This document shows, one piece after another, positions 62,810 to 64,000 of a stretch of 64,000 bases of DNA (position 1 is the first letter of the stretch; the number at the start of each line of letters is the position of its first letter). Location of the stretch: positions 1 to 64,000 of the forward strand of contig WLWY01000003.1 of assembly GCA_012103325.1 (NCBI GenBank), read 5' to 3'. A program made the position numbers and the translations under genes. The DNA is from Alphaproteobacteria bacterium (lineage in GTDB: Bacteria > Pseudomonadota > Alphaproteobacteria > UBA8366 > GCA-2717185). Below the pieces are notes generated by a model, which did not search any database, had not been told where the DNA came from, and was given only the letters and a program-made list of their open reading frames with translations.

Positions 62810-64000
62810 ATGGCGACGCCGCGAACGATGTTCGAGAAACTTTGGGACGCCCATGTGGTGCTGCAGCGCGACGATGGGCAGACGCTGCTCTATATCGACC
62901 GGCATCTCTGCCATGACGGCTCGCGCCAGGGCTTTACCAAGCTCAAGAACGAGAACCGGAAGGTTCGGCGGCCCGATTTGACCTTCGCGTCTCCCGATCA
63001 TTATCGCCCGACGGACATCAAAGCCGTCTCCGAAATCCAGGACCAGAAGATGCGGGAAATCCTGGAAGAGCTTGCAGCAAATGCGGATCGTTTCGGTATC
63101 CATCATTTCGGTCTCGACAGCGGCATGGACGGCATCGCCCATGTCGTCGGTCCGGAGCTGGGGGTCACCTTGCCAGGCATCTCGTTGGTTTGCGGCGACA
63201 GCCACACCGCGACGCACGGTGCGCTCGGCGCCTTCGCGTTTGGGATTGGCGCATCGGAAGTTGCCCATGTCTTCGCCACGCAGACCCTGTGGCAGAGAAA
63301 GCCGAAAGCGATGCGCATTACGGTCGACGGCAAGCTTGGCTTCGGCGTGTCCGGCAAGGACGTCATTCTTGCCATCATTGGTCAGATCAGTGCCGCCGGC
63401 GCGACGGGCCACGCGGTGGAATATGCCGGATCGGCGATCCGCGGTCTTGACATGGAAGGCCGCATGACGGTCTGCAACATGACGATCGAAGCGGGTGGCC
63501 GCGCCGGCATGATCGCGCCGGACGAGACTACTTTCGCCTATTGCGAGGGCCGCATGTTCGCGCCGAAGGAAGACAAGTGGGATAAGGCGCTCGCCTATTG
63601 GAAGACTCTGCCGAGCGACGACGAGGCCGGGTTTGACACGGAGGCAGTTGTCGACGGCAACGCCATAGCGCCGATGGTGACCTGGGGCACCAGCCCGGAA
63701 AACGTTGTCCCCGTGACGGGCGCGGTGCCGGATCCGGCGAATGAGCCGGATCCCGTGCGCCGTGCGACGCAGGAGCGTGCGCTCGACTACATGGCGCTGA
63801 CTCCAGGCACCCGGATGACTGACGTCGCGGTGGACAAGGTATTCATCGGCTCCTGCACCAATGCGCGGATCGAGGACCTGCGTCTGGCGGCGGCGGTTGC
63901 GAAGGATCGGTGCGCGCAGGTGCGCACGCTGGTCGTGCCGGGCTCGCAGCAGGTCAAGCGCGAGGCGGAGTCCGAGGGGCTCGATAAGATCTTCACCGAC
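62810..64000 (+). CDS. leuC: 3-isopropylmalate dehydratase large subunit LeuC, cut by the window end
   Basis: Aconitase-family iron-sulfur enzyme that isomerises isopropylmalate in leucine synthesis. 397 codons are present with no stop, against a usual length of about 470. Visible are WDAHVV---DDGQTLLYIDRHL, the VCGDSHTATHGALGAFAFGIG region and FIGSCTNARIEDL, whose Cys is the first 4Fe-4S ligand. The start ATG has GAGGGAG 8-14 bases upstream. The sequence after the start has some unusual residues (HLCHDGSRQGF), so a paralogue in the same family is possible. leuD is not in the window. Confidence 0.88.
   Translation, partial: MATPRTMFEKLWDAHVVLQRDDGQTLLYIDRHLCHDGSRQGFTKLKNENRKVRRPDLTFASPDHYRPTDIKAVSEIQDQKMREILEELAANADRFGIHHFGLDSGMDGIAHVVGPELGVTLPGISLVCGDSHTATHGALGAFAFGIGASEVAHVFATQTLWQRKPKAMRITVDGKLGFGVSGKDVILAIIGQISAAGATGHAVEYAGSAIRGLDMEGRMTVCNMTIEAGGRAGMIAPDETTFAYCEGRMFAPKEDKWDKALAYWKTLPSDDEAGFDTEAVVDGNAIAPMVTWGTSPENVVPVTGAVPDPANEPDPVRRATQERALDYMALTPGTRMTDVAVDKVFIGSCTNARIEDLRLAAAVAKDRCAQVRTLVVPGSQQVKREAESEGLDKIFTD

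Overview
The window reads as the chromosome of a flagellated alphaproteobacterium, most likely from the Rhodospirillales and relatives. The reasons are the CtrA-ChpT-SciP regulators, a Caulobacter-type flagellar operon with flbD, a chp/che cluster, and generally GC-rich codon use. The species cannot be named from the sequence alone.

Layout. (1) 1-6.1 kb: chpT and a chemotaxis operon cheA-cheY-cheB-cheR. CheA is a hybrid with two CheW-like domains and a receiver, and no separate cheW is present. (2) 6.3-15.5 kb: a flavin monooxygenase, a lone receiver, an unrecognised 369-aa protein, a lipoprotein plus PAS histidine kinase pair, an acyl-CoA ligase and a PAS-like protein. (3) 15.5-20.4 kb: an AT-richer insertion carrying one 1345-aa protein. 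It joins an alpha/beta-hydrolase domain, a P-loop NTPase domain and a seven-unit 42-residue repeat array. This is the best candidate for a new (possibly defence) system. (4) 20.4-38.6 kb: ctrA, fliI-fliJ, and a long leftward operon fliF-fliH-fliN-motA-flbD-flhA-flhF-flhG-fliK-like-queF-like. Upstream of it lie sciP and the hook genes fliK-flgD-flgE. A perfect CtrA box precedes fliF. A near-perfect 170-bp palindrome sits behind flgE. (5) 38.7-41.1 kb: an IS66 element abutting a short fliK. (6) 41.1-44.3 kb: a low-GC cassette of a polysaccharide pyruvyltransferase-like protein, a QueC-like PP-loop protein and an acetyltransferase-like protein. (7) 44.5-58.7 kb: catabolic and transport genes, namely EthD, nitroreductase, NTF2-like, a fused double CoA-transferase, a TctCBA transporter with a LysR regulator, two Fe(II)/2-oxoglutarate oxygenases, a NicX/M29-like protein, a ferredoxin reductase and DUF1847. 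(8) 58.7-64 kb: an FNR/FixK-type box, a sulfatase-family hydrolase, a CFA synthase, panB and the 5' part of leuC.

How it fits together. ChpT would pass phosphate to CtrA. CtrA (box upstream of fliF, half-box between ctrA and fliI) and its antagonist SciP would time flagellar transcription, and FlbD would control later classes. The chemotaxis operon supplies the signal to the motor. fliG and motB are not in the window. The 44-59 kb region looks like uptake of a carboxylate by the Tct system, CoA activation or transfer, and oxidative breakdown of an unidentified substrate.
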